NCBI RefSeq assembly: GCF_014199215.1
Contig: NZ_JACIJC010000003.1
Span: 434,001 to 498,000, forward strand
Source of the DNA: Sphingobium boeckii
GTDB taxonomy: Bacteria > Pseudomonadota > Alphaproteobacteria > Sphingomonadales > Sphingomonadaceae
DNA: 64,000 nucleotides
Direction of reading: 5' to 3'
Shown here: in pieces, positions 52,818-62,383 of the stretch
Numbering within the stretch: the first letter of the stretch is position 1
Layout of the letters: the number at the start of each line of letters is the position of its first letter
Made by a program: the position numbers and the translations under genes
The notes under the pieces: generated by a model
Seen by the model: only the letters and a program-made list of their open reading frames with translations
Told to the model about the DNA's origin: nothing
The model's database searches: none

Positions 52818-53759
52818 TCACGCCGCTTCCTCCTTCTGCGCCACCTGCGGCCGAAGCCCCAGCAAATGGCAGATCGCATAGCTCAGTTCCGCCCGGTTGA
52901 GCGTGTAGAAGTGCAGATTGCGCACCCCGCCGGCATAGAGCTTGCCGCATAATTCCGCCGCGATCGTGGCGGCGACGAGCTGGCGTGCGGCGGGATGATC
53001 ATCCAGCCCCTCGAACAGCCGGTCCATCCAGGGCGGGATCGCCGCCCCGCACATCGCAGCGAATTTGCGCGTCTGTGCCACGTTGGACACGGGCAATATG
53101 CCTGGCACGATCTCGTCCGTGATCCCCGCCGCCGCCGCGCGATCGCGGAAGCGGAAAAAGGCGTCGGGCGAAAAGAAGAATTGGCTGATCGCACGGTTCG
53201 CGCCCGCATCCAGCTTGCGCTTGAGATTGTCCAGATCAGCCTGGCCGCTCTGCGCTTCGGGATGCGTTTCCGGATAGGCCGCCACTGAAATTTCGAACGG
53301 GGCGATCGCCTTCAGACCCGCCACCAGATCGGCCGCGCTCGCAAATCCCTGAGGATGCGGAATGAAGCGCGCGCCCTCCACCGGGGGATCGCCGCGCAGC
53401 GCCACGATATGACGCACGCCCGCCTCCCAATAGCCCTCGGCAATCTCACGAATCTCGTCCTTGCTGGCTTCCACGCAGGTGAGATGCGCCGCTGCCGCGA
53501 TCGGCGTCTCCCTGGCGATGCGCGCCACCGTGGCATGGGTGCGTTCCCGCGTGGAGCCGCCCGCACCATAGGTGACCGACACGAAACGCGGGCCGAGCGG
53601 TGCCAGCGTCTGCACCGCAGACCACAAGGTCTCTTCCATCTTGGCTGTCTTGGGCGGGAAGAATTCGAACGACACCTGCGCATCGCCGGCAAGATCGGCG
53701 AACAGCGGCGCATCGAGCGCGCGACGCGCATCCTCAAGCTGGTTGACGGTCAAATTCAT
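52818..53759 (-). CDS. metF: Methylenetetrahydrofolate reductase
   Basis: A 313-residue FAD enzyme that makes 5-methyltetrahydrofolate for MetH. Family segments are VSFEFFPPKTAKMEETLW with the catalytic glutamate, FVSVTYGAGGSTRERT, AAHLTCVEASKDEI, HIVALRGDPP and FFFSPDAFFRF. Its ATG overlaps the stop of the upstream regulator as ATGA, so it is co-transcribed with it. metH follows in the same direction. Confidence 0.95.
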   Translation of the reverse strand: MNLTVNQLEDARRALDAPLFADLAGDAQVSFEFFPPKTAKMEETLWSAVQTLAPLGPRFVSVTYGAGGSTRERTHATVARIARETPIAAAAHLTCVEASKDEIREIAEGYWEAGVRHIVALRGDPPVEGARFIPHPQGFASAADLVAGLKAIAPFEISVAAYPETHPEAQSGQADLDNLKRKLDAGANRAISQFFFSPDAFFRFRDRAAAAGITDEIVPGILPVSNVAQTRKFAAMCGAAIPPWMDRLFEGLDDHPAARQLVAATIAAELCGKLYAGGVRNLHFYTLNRAELSYAICHLLGLRPQVAQKEEAA

Positions 53760-54718
53760 GCGGCTTTCCTTTGATTTTCGATATCTTGCGTGCGCCGCCC
53801 CAGCCAGAGCTTCACGGTCAATTCCCCGCCCTGCAATTCCTGAACCGCCTCCAGCGCCAGGCCGGCGTCGGTGAACCAGTGCGCGATCTGCTGATCGGCG
53901 AAACCCAGGCGGACATGCGCATCTTCGGTGCGCAATTCCTCACGTTCATGCGATGCGAAATCCGCGATCAGCAAGCGGCCCTTGGGCGCGATCAACCGCG
54001 CGGCCTCGGCAATCACGGCTTCGGGCTGATGCGCAAAATGAAGAAGCTGATGGATGATCACCGTATCGGCCGCAGCATCGCTGAGCGGCAGCGCATACAT
54101 ATCCCCCTGCCGCAGCTCCGCCGCATCCAGACCCGCCTCGGCCAGCCGCGCCCGCGCCAGTCGCAGCATTTGCGGGCTGCGGTCCACGCCCAGCGCGCTT
54201 TCCGCCGCATGGCCGAACAAGGCGATCATCCGCCCCGTGCCGGTGCCGACATCCACCAGCCGGCCGATCGCCTCGTCTGTGAGCAGCGCGCGCATCGCGG
54301 CTTCTACTTCGCTCTCCGCGATATGCAGGCTGCGGATTGCATCCCATTGCTCGGCATGGGCATCGAAATAGCGTGCCGCCGCCGCGGCCCGATCGGCCCG
54401 CACTGCCGCCAGCCGCGCCGCATCCGCGGCCTGCCAGTGATCGCGCGAAGGCACGGGCTGCCATGCGTCGATCGCCAGCGTCAGCGGCGTCACCAATGCG
54501 GGATCGCCCAGCCCGAGAAAGACCCAGCTCCCCTCGCGACGGCGCTCCGCCACGCCCGCATCGCACAGGATCTTCACATGGCGGGACACGCGCGGCTGGC
54601 TTTGCCCCAGCACCTGTGCCAATTCGCCCACGGACAATTCCATCGCCCGCAGCAGCGCGAATATGCGCAGACGCGTCGGGTCCGCAAGCGCGCGGAAGAT
54701 GTCGATAGGCTCGCTCAT
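53756..54718 (-). CDS. SahR-like ArsR-type regulator with methyltransferase domain
   Basis: A 320-residue two-domain protein. Residues 1-90 are an ArsR winged helix (IFRALADPTRLRIFALLRAM, QSQPRVSRHVKIL). Residues 130-300 are a class I methyltransferase fold with the SAM/SAH-binding glycine motif LVDVGTGTGRMIALFG and the VDRSPQMLRLARARL helix. This combination in front of metF and metH is that of SahR, which senses S-adenosylhomocysteine and controls methionine recycling. The ATG at 54718 is chosen because the longer frame to 54754 would translate the operator. A perfect-looking operator lies six bases upstream, indicating autoregulation of the whole operon. Confidence 0.88.
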   Translation of the reverse strand: MSEPIDIFRALADPTRLRIFALLRAMELSVGELAQVLGQSQPRVSRHVKILCDAGVAERRREGSWVFLGLGDPALVTPLTLAIDAWQPVPSRDHWQAADAARLAAVRADRAAAAARYFDAHAEQWDAIRSLHIAESEVEAAMRALLTDEAIGRLVDVGTGTGRMIALFGHAAESALGVDRSPQMLRLARARLAEAGLDAAELRQGDMYALPLSDAAADTVIIHQLLHFAHQPEAVIAEAARLIAPKGRLLIADFASHEREELRTEDAHVRLGFADQQIAHWFTDAGLALEAVQELQGGELTVKLWLGRRTQDIENQRKAA

Positions 54719-54724
54719 GAAATT

Positions 54725-54748
54725 ACATATAAAGATTTCCTTATATGT
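54725..54748 (-). promoter_or_regulatory. 24-bp palindromic operator of the methionine operon
   Basis: ACATATAAAGA and TCCTTATATGT flank TT; ten of eleven arm positions pair. It stands six bases before the start codon of the SahR-like regulator and is its likely binding site, controlling regulator, metF and metH together. Confidence 0.75.
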
Positions 54749-54844
54749 CGTCAACGCAAGGATTTCGTGGGCGCGGCATATAAATATTGCGCGCTGCTTT
54801 GGGCACAGGCTAATCTTGCGCCACAGACCCTAGGAGATTGTTCA

Positions 54845-55156
54845 ATGAATACGTCCATCAAGGCATCGCTCATTCTTGCCGCGGCGCTCGGCCTTTCCGC
54901 CTGCAGCGACAATGCGCAGAATGAGGCTGCCGAAGCCGCCAATGCGATTACCGGGGATGTGCAATCGACGATCGACAATGCCGCGGCCGATGTGGCGAAC
55001 ATCAGCGTGGATGCAGTGGGCGCAGCGGAAAATGTGGCCGATGCCACGGGTGCTGCTGCGGCGAATACGGCGGCGAAGGCCAAGGACGCCACCGCCAATG
55101 CGTTGGACAGGGCCGGTGATTCATTGAAGGACGGTGCTGACAAGGTCGAGCATTGA
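54845..55156 (+). CDS. Small Ala-rich lipoprotein
   Basis: A 103-residue protein with a lipoprotein signal (MNTSIKASLILAAALGLSAC, lipobox LSAC). The mature part is almost pure helix former, with heptad-like Ala/Asn/Asp/Val repeats (AANAITGDVQSTIDNAAADV and similar) and no aromatic residue. It resembles entericidin-like or Lpp-like small envelope lipoproteins in style. The frame is open far upstream because of the antisense of the regulator gene, but the ATG at 54845 gives the signal peptide. It overlaps the next lipoprotein gene by TGATG. Confidence 0.8.
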   Translation: MNTSIKASLILAAALGLSACSDNAQNEAAEAANAITGDVQSTIDNAAADVANISVDAVGAAENVADATGAAAANTAAKAKDATANALDRAGDSLKDGADKVEH

Positions 55157-55341
55157 TGAATGCCGGGGGTCGCGCAATCGTCGCGGCCCTGCCCGCTTTG
55201 CTGTGGCTGACCGGATGCGACGGTGCGCAGGAGGTCGATCCGGTGGAGCATGTCACCGTGGACGAAGCCCAGGCGCTGAACGATGCGGCGGCGATGCTGG
55301 ATGGGAATGGGGCAATGGAAAGCCAAAAATCCGCGAAATAG
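55156..55341 (+). CDS. Second small lipoprotein
   Basis: A 61-residue protein with the signal MNAGGRAIVAALPALLWLTGC (lipobox LTGC) and a short acidic mature part (DGAQEVDPVEHVTVDEAQAL). The ATG at 55156 overlaps the previous stop codon, so the two lipoproteins are coupled. A TTG at 55153 is possible. No family is recognised. Confidence 0.7.
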   Translation: MNAGGRAIVAALPALLWLTGCDGAQEVDPVEHVTVDEAQALNDAAAMLDGNGAMESQKSAK

Positions 55342-55344
55342 CGG

Positions 55345-55435
55345 CGTCATGCTGAACTTGTTTCAGCATCCATTCCGTCACGCGGACAATGGTCGCGACG
55401 TTGAAATAGACCCTGAAACAAGTTCAGGGTGACGG
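55345..55435. repeat. Family D palindromic repeat
   Basis: CGTCATGCTGAACTTGTTTC on the left and GAAACAAGTTCAGGGTGACGG on the right form an imperfect long inverted repeat. It is the only copy in this window and follows the second lipoprotein by three bases. Confidence 0.85.
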
Positions 55436-55477
55436 CTTAAACTCACAAATCCGACAATCGGCATCCAGTCCATGGAT

Positions 55478-55509
55478 AAAAAAGGGCCGGGAGATCGCTC
55501 TCCCGGCCC
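55478..55509 (-). terminator. Rho-independent terminator of groESL
   Basis: A perfect 11-base-pair stem (GGGCCGGGAGA / TCTCCCGGCCC) with a four-base loop is followed on the minus strand by six T. It starts 44 bases after the groEL stop. Confidence 0.93.
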
Positions 55510-55552
55510 TTCCTTATGTTGTCCGACCAGGTGGCCGAGCCGTATGGACTTC

Positions 55553-57208
<1,656 letters not shown>

Positions 57209-57239
57209 TTATGTGTAAAACTGAGAGGAAATCTGGCGC

Positions 57240-57527
57240 TTAACCAACGATCCCGAGGATATCCGATTCCTTCATGATCAGCAGGTCTTCACCGTCGATC
57301 TTGACTTCGGTGCCGGACCATTTGCCGAACAGGATCTTGTCGCCAGCCTTCACGTCGAGCGGCGTCACGGTGCCGTCCTCGGCCTTGGCGCCGGTGCCCA
57401 CGGAGACGACTTCGCCTTCCTGTGGCTTTTCCTTGGCAGTGTCGGGAATGATGATCCCGCCAGCGGTCTTTTCTTCGGCCTCGACTCGACGGACGAGAAC
57501 TCGATCGTGCAACGGACGAAATGTCAT
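57240..57527 (-). CDS. groES: Co-chaperonin GroES
   Basis: A 95-residue 10-kDa chaperonin. It starts [20 protein letters not shown], and has the mobile loop around [15 protein letters not shown] and the closing [14 protein letters not shown]. It caps GroEL. The ATG at 57527 is preceded by AAAGGGTG. The longer frame to 57584 is part of the leader. Confidence 0.98.
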   Translation of the reverse strand: MTFRPLHDRVLVRRVEAEEKTAGGIIIPDTAKEKPQEGEVVSVGTGAKAEDGTVTPLDVKAGDKILFGKWSGTEVKIDGEDLLIMKESDILGIVG

Positions 57528-57611
57528 CGGCGTCACCCTTTCCTTAGCGTTATGGACAGGGCCATGAAGCCAGGCTGGCCGCATCCCCCTTGTCCGATGT
57601 TTGAACCGGAA

Positions 57612-57638
57612 TTAGCACTCAACATGCGCGAGTGCTAA
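57612..57638 (-). promoter_or_regulatory. CIRCE element (HrcA operator) of groESL
   Basis: The perfect TTAGCACTC-N9-GAGTGCTAA inverted repeat. It lies 85 bases upstream of the groES start and directly after the predicted transcription start, so HrcA binding would block transcription. Confidence 0.97.
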
Positions 57639-57645
57639 CGAGGCG

Positions 57646-57674
57646 CATATGTGGCGCGTGCCCAGGCCCGTCAA
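57646..57674 (-). promoter_or_regulatory. Promoter of groESL
   Basis: On the minus strand TTGACG (57674-57669) and CATATG (57651-57646) are separated by 17 bases. The -10 box lies eight bases before the CIRCE element. The CCCTTGAC context also fits a heat-shock sigma factor -35 region. The 301-base stretch between groES and sppA contains this promoter, CIRCE and no gene. Confidence 0.7.
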
Positions 57675-57828
57675 GGGAAGCGGATAAAAAAACAAGCGTC
57701 CAGCGGCCAATCGCCTGCGCCCTGCGGCGGGGCGCGGGAGCCACTCCATTCGGGTGCCTTCCGGTTTACAGCCTTCGCCCGCTTCTATAGCGCTTGGCCA
57801 TTGTTTCTCCGATAAAGGCTCTCTTATC

Positions 57829-59712
57829 GTGTCGTTCGTGCGCAAGGCCTGGAAATTGCTGGTGGCGATCAAGGACGGGCTGGTGCTCCTGTTGATGCTG
57901 CTGTTTTTCGCCGGCCTCTACAGCCTGCTCTCAGGCCGGCCCAACCCCGTTGCGATTCCCGGTGGCGCTTTGCTCGTGTCGCTCGATGGATCGCTGGTGG
58001 AGCAGCCCCAGGAAGCCGATCCGGTCGCAGCGCTTCTGGGCAACAGCCCCGTAATGCGCGAGCACAGGCTGCGTGACGTGGTCCATGCGCTCGAAACCGC
58101 GGCGACGGATAGCCGGATCAAGGTCGTGGTGCTTGATCTGGACAAATTCGCGGGCGGCGGACAGGCGGCCATCGCGCGCGCCGCCGAAGCGGTGGACAAG
58201 GTGCGCGCCGCCAAAAAGCCAGTGTTGGCTTATGCCACCGGCTATTCGGACGACAGCTATCAGCTCGCCGCGCACGCCTCCGAAATCTGGCTTGATCCGT
58301 TTGGCATGACGCTGTTCACCGGCCCCGGCGGTTCGCGGCTCTATTATAAAGGCCTGATCGACAAATTGGGTGTGACCACGCATGTCTACCGCGTCGGCAC
58401 CTACAAGAGCTTCGTCGAACCCTATACCCGCACCGATCAATCGCCAGAGGCCAAACAGGCCGATCAGGCGCTGTCCGGCGCGCTCTGGCAGAATTGGCAG
58501 GATATGGTGGCGGCCACACGGCCCAAGGCGCAGCTCGCCAGCTTCATCGCCCGGCCGCAGGAAAAAATCCTGGCGGCAGGCGGAGACATGGCCAAGGCCG
58601 CGCTCGATGCCGGGCTGGTCGATAAATTGGGCGATCGCACCGCCTTTGGCCAGCGTCTCGCAGAAATAGTGGGGCCGGAAGCCGGCAAGCCCGTGGGCAG
58701 CTTTGCGCATACCAATCTGGACGCCTGGGTCGCTGCCAATCCCCTGCCCTCCGCCGGCCCCGCGATCGGGGTGATCACCGTGGCGGGCGAGATCGTGGAT
58801 GGCGAAGCCAAACCCGGCACCGCGGGCGGAGACACGATCGCCAAATTGCTGCTGGAAGGGCTTTCGCAGAAAAATCTGAAGGCGCTGGTCGTGCGCGTGG
58901 ATTCGCCGGGCGGCTCGGTGCTGGCGTCCGAGAAGATCCGCCAGGCCATCCTTCAGGCGAAGGCGGCGGGACTGCCGATCGTCGTCTCCATGGGTTCGGT
59001 CGCCGCATCGGGCGGCTATTGGGTGTCCACCCCCGCCGACCGCATCTTTGCCGAACCCTCCACCGTCACCGGGTCGATCGGCGTGTTCGGCATCATCCCA
59101 AGTTTCGAAAATGCGCTGGGCAAGGTGGGCGTCACCACTGACGGCGTGAAGACCACCCCGCTCTCGGGTCAACCCGATATCCTGGGCGGCACCAGCCCGG
59201 AATTCGATGCCCTGATCCAGTCGAGCATCGAAAATGTCTATGCGCGCTTTATCGCGCTGGTCGGTCAGTCACGCAAAATGCCCGTGGCGAAGGTCGATCA
59301 GATCGCGCAGGGGCGGGTCTGGGATGGCGGCACAGCGCGGCAGATCGGGCTGGTCGATCAGTTCGGATCGATCGAAGACGCCATTGCCGACGCCGCCAAA
59401 CGCGCCAAGCTGGATCCGGCCAAGGTCCATGCCGAATATCTCGATCAGAAACCCAGCCTGACCGCATCTTTCCTGAAAAGCTGGACGGACCGCAACAGGG
59501 ATGGCGATGAACAACAGGGGTCTGCCGATCTCATCAGCCGCCTTTCGCAGCAACGCACGCTCGCTTTGTTTCAGGCGGTGCAGGATGCGCAGGGTCTTGC
59601 CCAGGGGCCGGCGCTCCGCGTTCAATGTCTCGAATGTCCGAAAACAGGGGTTAATATGACCAACAGCAGCAAGGGCGTGTTCGCACAACTCGTCGCATGG
59701 CTCGCCCGATGA
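57829..59712 (+). CDS. sppA: Signal peptide peptidase SppA, 67K type
   Basis: A membrane-anchored serine protease of 627 residues with the double-domain architecture of the E. coli 67K enzyme. An N-terminal anchor (GLVLLLMLLFFAGLYSLL) is followed by the first domain, with the catalytic lysine region GTYKSFVEPYTRTDQSPEAK. The second domain has the catalytic serine in VSMGSVAASGGYWVS. It degrades cleaved signal peptides in the membrane. The start is a GTG at 57829 directly before the anchor; the frame upstream to 57754 adds no recognised sequence. It overlaps the acetyltransferase gene by ATGA. Confidence 0.93.
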   Translation: MSFVRKAWKLLVAIKDGLVLLLMLLFFAGLYSLLSGRPNPVAIPGGALLVSLDGSLVEQPQEADPVAALLGNSPVMREHRLRDVVHALETAATDSRIKVVVLDLDKFAGGGQAAIARAAEAVDKVRAAKKPVLAYATGYSDDSYQLAAHASEIWLDPFGMTLFTGPGGSRLYYKGLIDKLGVTTHVYRVGTYKSFVEPYTRTDQSPEAKQADQALSGALWQNWQDMVAATRPKAQLASFIARPQEKILAAGGDMAKAALDAGLVDKLGDRTAFGQRLAEIVGPEAGKPVGSFAHTNLDAWVAANPLPSAGPAIGVITVAGEIVDGEAKPGTAGGDTIAKLLLEGLSQKNLKALVVRVDSPGGSVLASEKIRQAILQAKAAGLPIVVSMGSVAASGGYWVSTPADRIFAEPSTVTGSIGVFGIIPSFENALGKVGVTTDGVKTTPLSGQPDILGGTSPEFDALIQSSIENVYARFIALVGQSRKMPVAKVDQIAQGRVWDGGTARQIGLVDQFGSIEDAIADAAKRAKLDPAKVHAEYLDQKPSLTASFLKSWTDRNRDGDEQQGSADLISRLSQQRTLALFQAVQDAQGLAQGPALRVQCLECPKTGVNMTNSSKGVFAQLVAWLAR

Positions 59713-60269
59713 TCAAGATCCGCGCCGCCGCGCCCAAGGATGCCATGCAGATCGCCGCGATCTACATGCCCTATGTGATCTCCAGCGCGATTTCGTTCGA
59801 AACGAAGCCACCGACACCGGAGGAAATCCTCGCGCGCATGAACGCGTCGGACGGTCTCTATCCCTGGCTGGTGGCCACTACCGAGGATGACGACGCGATC
59901 CTGGGCTATGCCTATGCCGGCCAGTTCCGCGAGCGCCCCGCTTATCGCTACACCGTGGAGACCTCCATCTATCTGGGCGGCGGCGTTCAGGGACAGGGCA
60001 CGGGACGGCTGCTCTATTCCGCGCTCATCGCCACGCTGATCGCACAGGATTTCACCCAGGCGATCGCAGTCCTGTCGCTGCCCAATGAACAGAGCATCGC
60101 GCTCCACGAAGCCACAGGCTTCCGCCGCGCGGGCGTGGTGCGGGAGATCGGGTATAAATCCGGCCAGTGGCACGATATCGGCATGTGGCAGCGCGAACTT
60201 TCCGAACCTGCCGAACCGCCGCTGGAACCGAAGCGGTTCGGCGATGTCGGCGTAATCGTGGCGAGTTGA
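59709..60269 (+). CDS. GNAT N-acetyltransferase (phosphinothricin acetyltransferase-like)
   Basis: A 186-residue GNAT-fold enzyme. The order is IRAAAPKDAMQIAAIYMPYV, the substrate segment YTVETSIYLGGGVQGQGTGRLLYSALI with the acetyl-CoA loop (QGQGTGRLL), and FRRAGVVREIGYKSGQWHDIGMWQREL, as in the PAT/YwnH group that acetylates small amino compounds such as phosphinothricin or methionine sulfoximine. The ATG at 59709 overlaps the sppA stop; an earlier ATG at 59697 is possible. The real substrate is unknown. Confidence 0.9.
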   Translation: MIKIRAAAPKDAMQIAAIYMPYVISSAISFETKPPTPEEILARMNASDGLYPWLVATTEDDDAILGYAYAGQFRERPAYRYTVETSIYLGGGVQGQGTGRLLYSALIATLIAQDFTQAIAVLSLPNEQSIALHEATGFRRAGVVREIGYKSGQWHDIGMWQRELSEPAEPPLEPKRFGDVGVIVAS

Positions 60270-60280
60270 ACTTGAATCCT

Positions 60281-60298
60281 CCCCATTTGAAAATGGGG
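60281..60298. terminator. Short hairpin after the acetyltransferase gene
   Basis: CCCCATTT and AAATGGGG flank a two-base loop 12 bases after the stop codon. No T-run follows, so termination is uncertain. The rest of 60299-60387 has no recognised feature. Confidence 0.4.
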
Positions 60299-60387
60299 GG
60301 CGGCTTGCGATGAGGTGCCAGAGGCGCTTTTGGGCTTTTGGGCTTACGGTGCCGCGTTGTGTTCCGCTGCCTTATCGATTAGGTTTT

Positions 60388-60410
60388 AATCATTCTGAAT
60401 CGGGATGATT
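60388..60410 (+). promoter_or_regulatory. Palindromic operator of the second toxin-antitoxin pair
   Basis: AATCATTC and GGATGATT (seven of eight pairing) flank a seven-base centre, three bases before the antitoxin ATG at 60414. The position suggests binding by the antitoxin's RHH domain. GGGA inside it also serves as ribosome-binding site. Confidence 0.6.
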
Positions 60411-60413
60411 ATT

Positions 60414-60683
60414 ATGAACGCAGAGACCAAGGTATTGACCGCCCATGTCCCGCGCCATCTTGCGGACAAGGTCGATGCCATGGCCGATCGGCTGGATCGT
60501 TCACGTGGGTGGATTGTCAAACAGGCGCTTGCAGCCTGGGTCGATCAGGAAGAAGAGCGTCACCGGATGACGCTTGAGGCGCTGGATGACGGTGATGCCG
60601 GACGTCTGATCGATCATCAGACGATGGTGGCCTGGGCAGACAGCCTCTTGACCGACACGCCATTGCCGCCACCCCGGATATGA
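60414..60683 (+). CDS. CopG/RHH antitoxin
   Basis: An 89-residue protein. The N-terminal ribbon-helix-helix (KVLTAHVPRHLADKVDAMAD, then RSRGWIVKQALAAWVDQEE) binds DNA, and the C-terminal acidic tail (DDGDAGRLIDHQTMVAWADSL) resembles ParD/YacA antitoxin tails. The ATG at 60414 is eight bases after GGGA; an ATG at 60405 is inside the operator. It overlaps the toxin gene by four bases. Confidence 0.9.
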   Translation: MNAETKVLTAHVPRHLADKVDAMADRLDRSRGWIVKQALAAWVDQEEERHRMTLEALDDGDAGRLIDHQTMVAWADSLLTDTPLPPPRI

Positions 60684-60958
60684 AAATCAAATGGACCGCC
60701 AGCGCTTCGGCCGATCTGGTCCGTCTCCACAATTTTCTCGCGGCCGTGGCCCCGGATGCCGCTGCACGAATCGTCAATCAGCTTGGCCATGCCCCCGATC
60801 GCCTGGAAGCATTTCCTCGACTTGGCGAAAAGCTCGATAATTATGAGCCACATGAAGTCCGGCGGATCATCGTGGGACATTATGAAATGCGGCATGAGAT
60901 TGCGGAGGGCGAAATCCTGATCCTGCGGATATGGCATAGCCGGGAAAATCGCGCCTGA
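60680..60958 (+). CDS. Type II toxin of the RelE/ParE family
   Basis: A 92-residue toxin of the ParE/RelE fold. It has WTASASADLVRLHNFLAAV at the N-terminus, and the central LGEKLDNYEPHEVRRIIVGHYEMRHEI and ILRIWHSRENR strands at the end match YacB-type ParE proteins. Its ATG overlaps the antitoxin stop as ATGA. It is only distantly similar to the toxin at 13277. It runs convergently to the channel gene. Confidence 0.9.
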   Translation: MKIKWTASASADLVRLHNFLAAVAPDAAARIVNQLGHAPDRLEAFPRLGEKLDNYEPHEVRRIIVGHYEMRHEIAEGEILILRIWHSRENRA

Positions 60959-60971
60959 GAGTTGCCCGCCT

Positions 60972-61592
60972 TTAACGCCGATATCCCGGCAGCGCCAAAC
61001 CCCGGTGGATCGCGATCCCGCGCAGCACGAAGCCGGCGACTGCGGCGATCCCGGCCGCCAGGGGACCGTCAATACCGAAGAGAACCAGCCCCACATAAAG
61101 CGCGGCGGAGAGCGCCGCCGCCGTCACGTAAAGCTCCGGGCGTAAGAGGATCGAAGGTTCGCCCGCCAGCACATCGCGGATGACACCGCCGACACAGGCG
61201 GTGATCACCCCCATCATCACCGCGGGCAGCGGCGGCACGCCGAACGCCAGCGACTTCGCTGCGCCAAAAACGGCGTAAGCCGCCAGCCCCAGCGCATCGA
61301 ACCAGTCCAGCGCCTTTTCGCTCCAGATCCGCTGCGGCGTGATCCACACCAGCAGCGCCATGACCATGCACACGGCGGGGAAACGATAATCCTGAACCCA
61401 GAATACCGGCGCGCCGATCAACAGATCGCGCACTGTGCCGCCGCCGACCCCGGTGACCAGCGCAAAGAAGGCGAATGTCACAAGCGTCAGCCGCTTGCCC
61501 GCCGCCGCCAGCGCGCCCGAGGCGGCAAACACAGCAATCCCCAAGAGATCGAACAGCCCAAGCCAGGGGCCGGTCTGGAGCGTCTGAAGCAT
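60972..61592 (-). CDS. TRIC-type cation channel family protein (UPF0126)
   Basis: A 206-residue membrane protein made of two similar three-helix halves: FDLLGIAVFAASGALAAAGK, then FDALGLAAYAVFGAAKSLAFG, each followed by a conserved glycine-rich segment (GGGTVRDLLIG and GGVIRDVLAG). This is the bacterial TRIC/YadS family of trimeric cation channels. It would conduct monovalent cations across the inner membrane. There is no operon partner. Confidence 0.92.
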   Translation of the reverse strand: MLQTLQTGPWLGLFDLLGIAVFAASGALAAAGKRLTLVTFAFFALVTGVGGGTVRDLLIGAPVFWVQDYRFPAVCMVMALLVWITPQRIWSEKALDWFDALGLAAYAVFGAAKSLAFGVPPLPAVMMGVITACVGGVIRDVLAGEPSILLRPELYVTAAALSAALYVGLVLFGIDGPLAAGIAAVAGFVLRGIAIHRGLALPGYRR

Positions 61593-61635
61593 TGTAATCC
61601 CCGGCGCGGTTCAGCGAACCGGCGGTTTAGCGCTC

Positions 61636-62274
61636 TCAGCCATAACGGGCAATGCAGGCGTCCATCAGCTTGTCCGGCGGCCCCAGCTTGGCGAACGTCG
61701 CCATAGCGGTCAATTTCTGCGCCTTGGCCTTGTCTTCGGATGCCATGCCGCGGCTGGCGAGCAGTGGTGCCACCTTGCCATCCATCTTGGCATCCAATTT
61801 GCCGTAGCGCACCTGCGCCTCTTCATAAAGCGGATCGCTGGCCAGCGCTTTGCGCATGAAGCTGCCGATCTGATCGCAGCCCAAGGCACTCACCAGCGGA
61901 TCAGTGGGAAGCTGAGGTGCCGAGGCACTGGCGATCGGAAATTCCTGCGCGCACGGGGCAACCAGTTTCTCCCAATTGGTGTCGGTCACGGCATCGGCCA
62001 GTTCGGGCATCCGCTTTATCACCGCGCCAGTCGTTTCGGGGGCGAATTGGGTGCCCTCGGACCCTGCCAGCAGCGCATAGCTCAGCATCTGGCCACGTGC
62101 CTCCACGCTCAGCGGTGCTTTGATATCCGTGGCCACTGTGCGCGCGGCCGCCGCCGCGACCACGCCGCACGTTGCAGCCTTGTCGACAGCGGTTTCGCCG
62201 AGCGTGAGCGGCTTGGAGCCGCACGCCGTGATGGCGAGTAGGCTGGGGATGATGAGGAAAGCGGCTTGGCGCAT
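61636..62274 (-). CDS. Lipoprotein of unknown function
   Basis: A 212-residue protein with a lipoprotein signal (MRQAAFLIIPSLLAITAC, lipobox ITAC). The mature part is mostly helical and has four further cysteines (ATCGVV, APCAQE, LGCDQI, DACIAR), which could form two disulphides. No family is recognised. It follows the second lpdA in the same direction, about 110 bases away. Confidence 0.75.
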   Translation of the reverse strand: MRQAAFLIIPSLLAITACGSKPLTLGETAVDKAATCGVVAAAAARTVATDIKAPLSVEARGQMLSYALLAGSEGTQFAPETTGAVIKRMPELADAVTDTNWEKLVAPCAQEFPIASASAPQLPTDPLVSALGCDQIGSFMRKALASDPLYEEAQVRYGKLDAKMDGKVAPLLASRGMASEDKAKAQKLTAMATFAKLGPPDKLMDACIARYG

Positions 62275-62383
62275 ATTATACTCCCGATGAATCTCTCGCA
62301 GGATTCACCGTTTCGGGAGCAGAATGGTTCCGCGCTTCATCGCGGCGATCGGCTCGGCTCGTCCCCGAACCGGCCAAATCGCC

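Noticed and set aside
51662..52879. metH1 starting at 52879
   Set aside because: The upstream part is a translation of repeat A6 and the end of metF; the MetH N-terminus begins at 52720.
53756..54754. Longer regulator starting at 54754
   Set aside because: The extension would translate the palindromic operator; the ArsR domain starts normally from 54718.
57931..59172. Minus-strand frame of 413 codons opposite sppA
   Set aside because: Antisense of sppA, low-complexity Arg/Gly/His translation.
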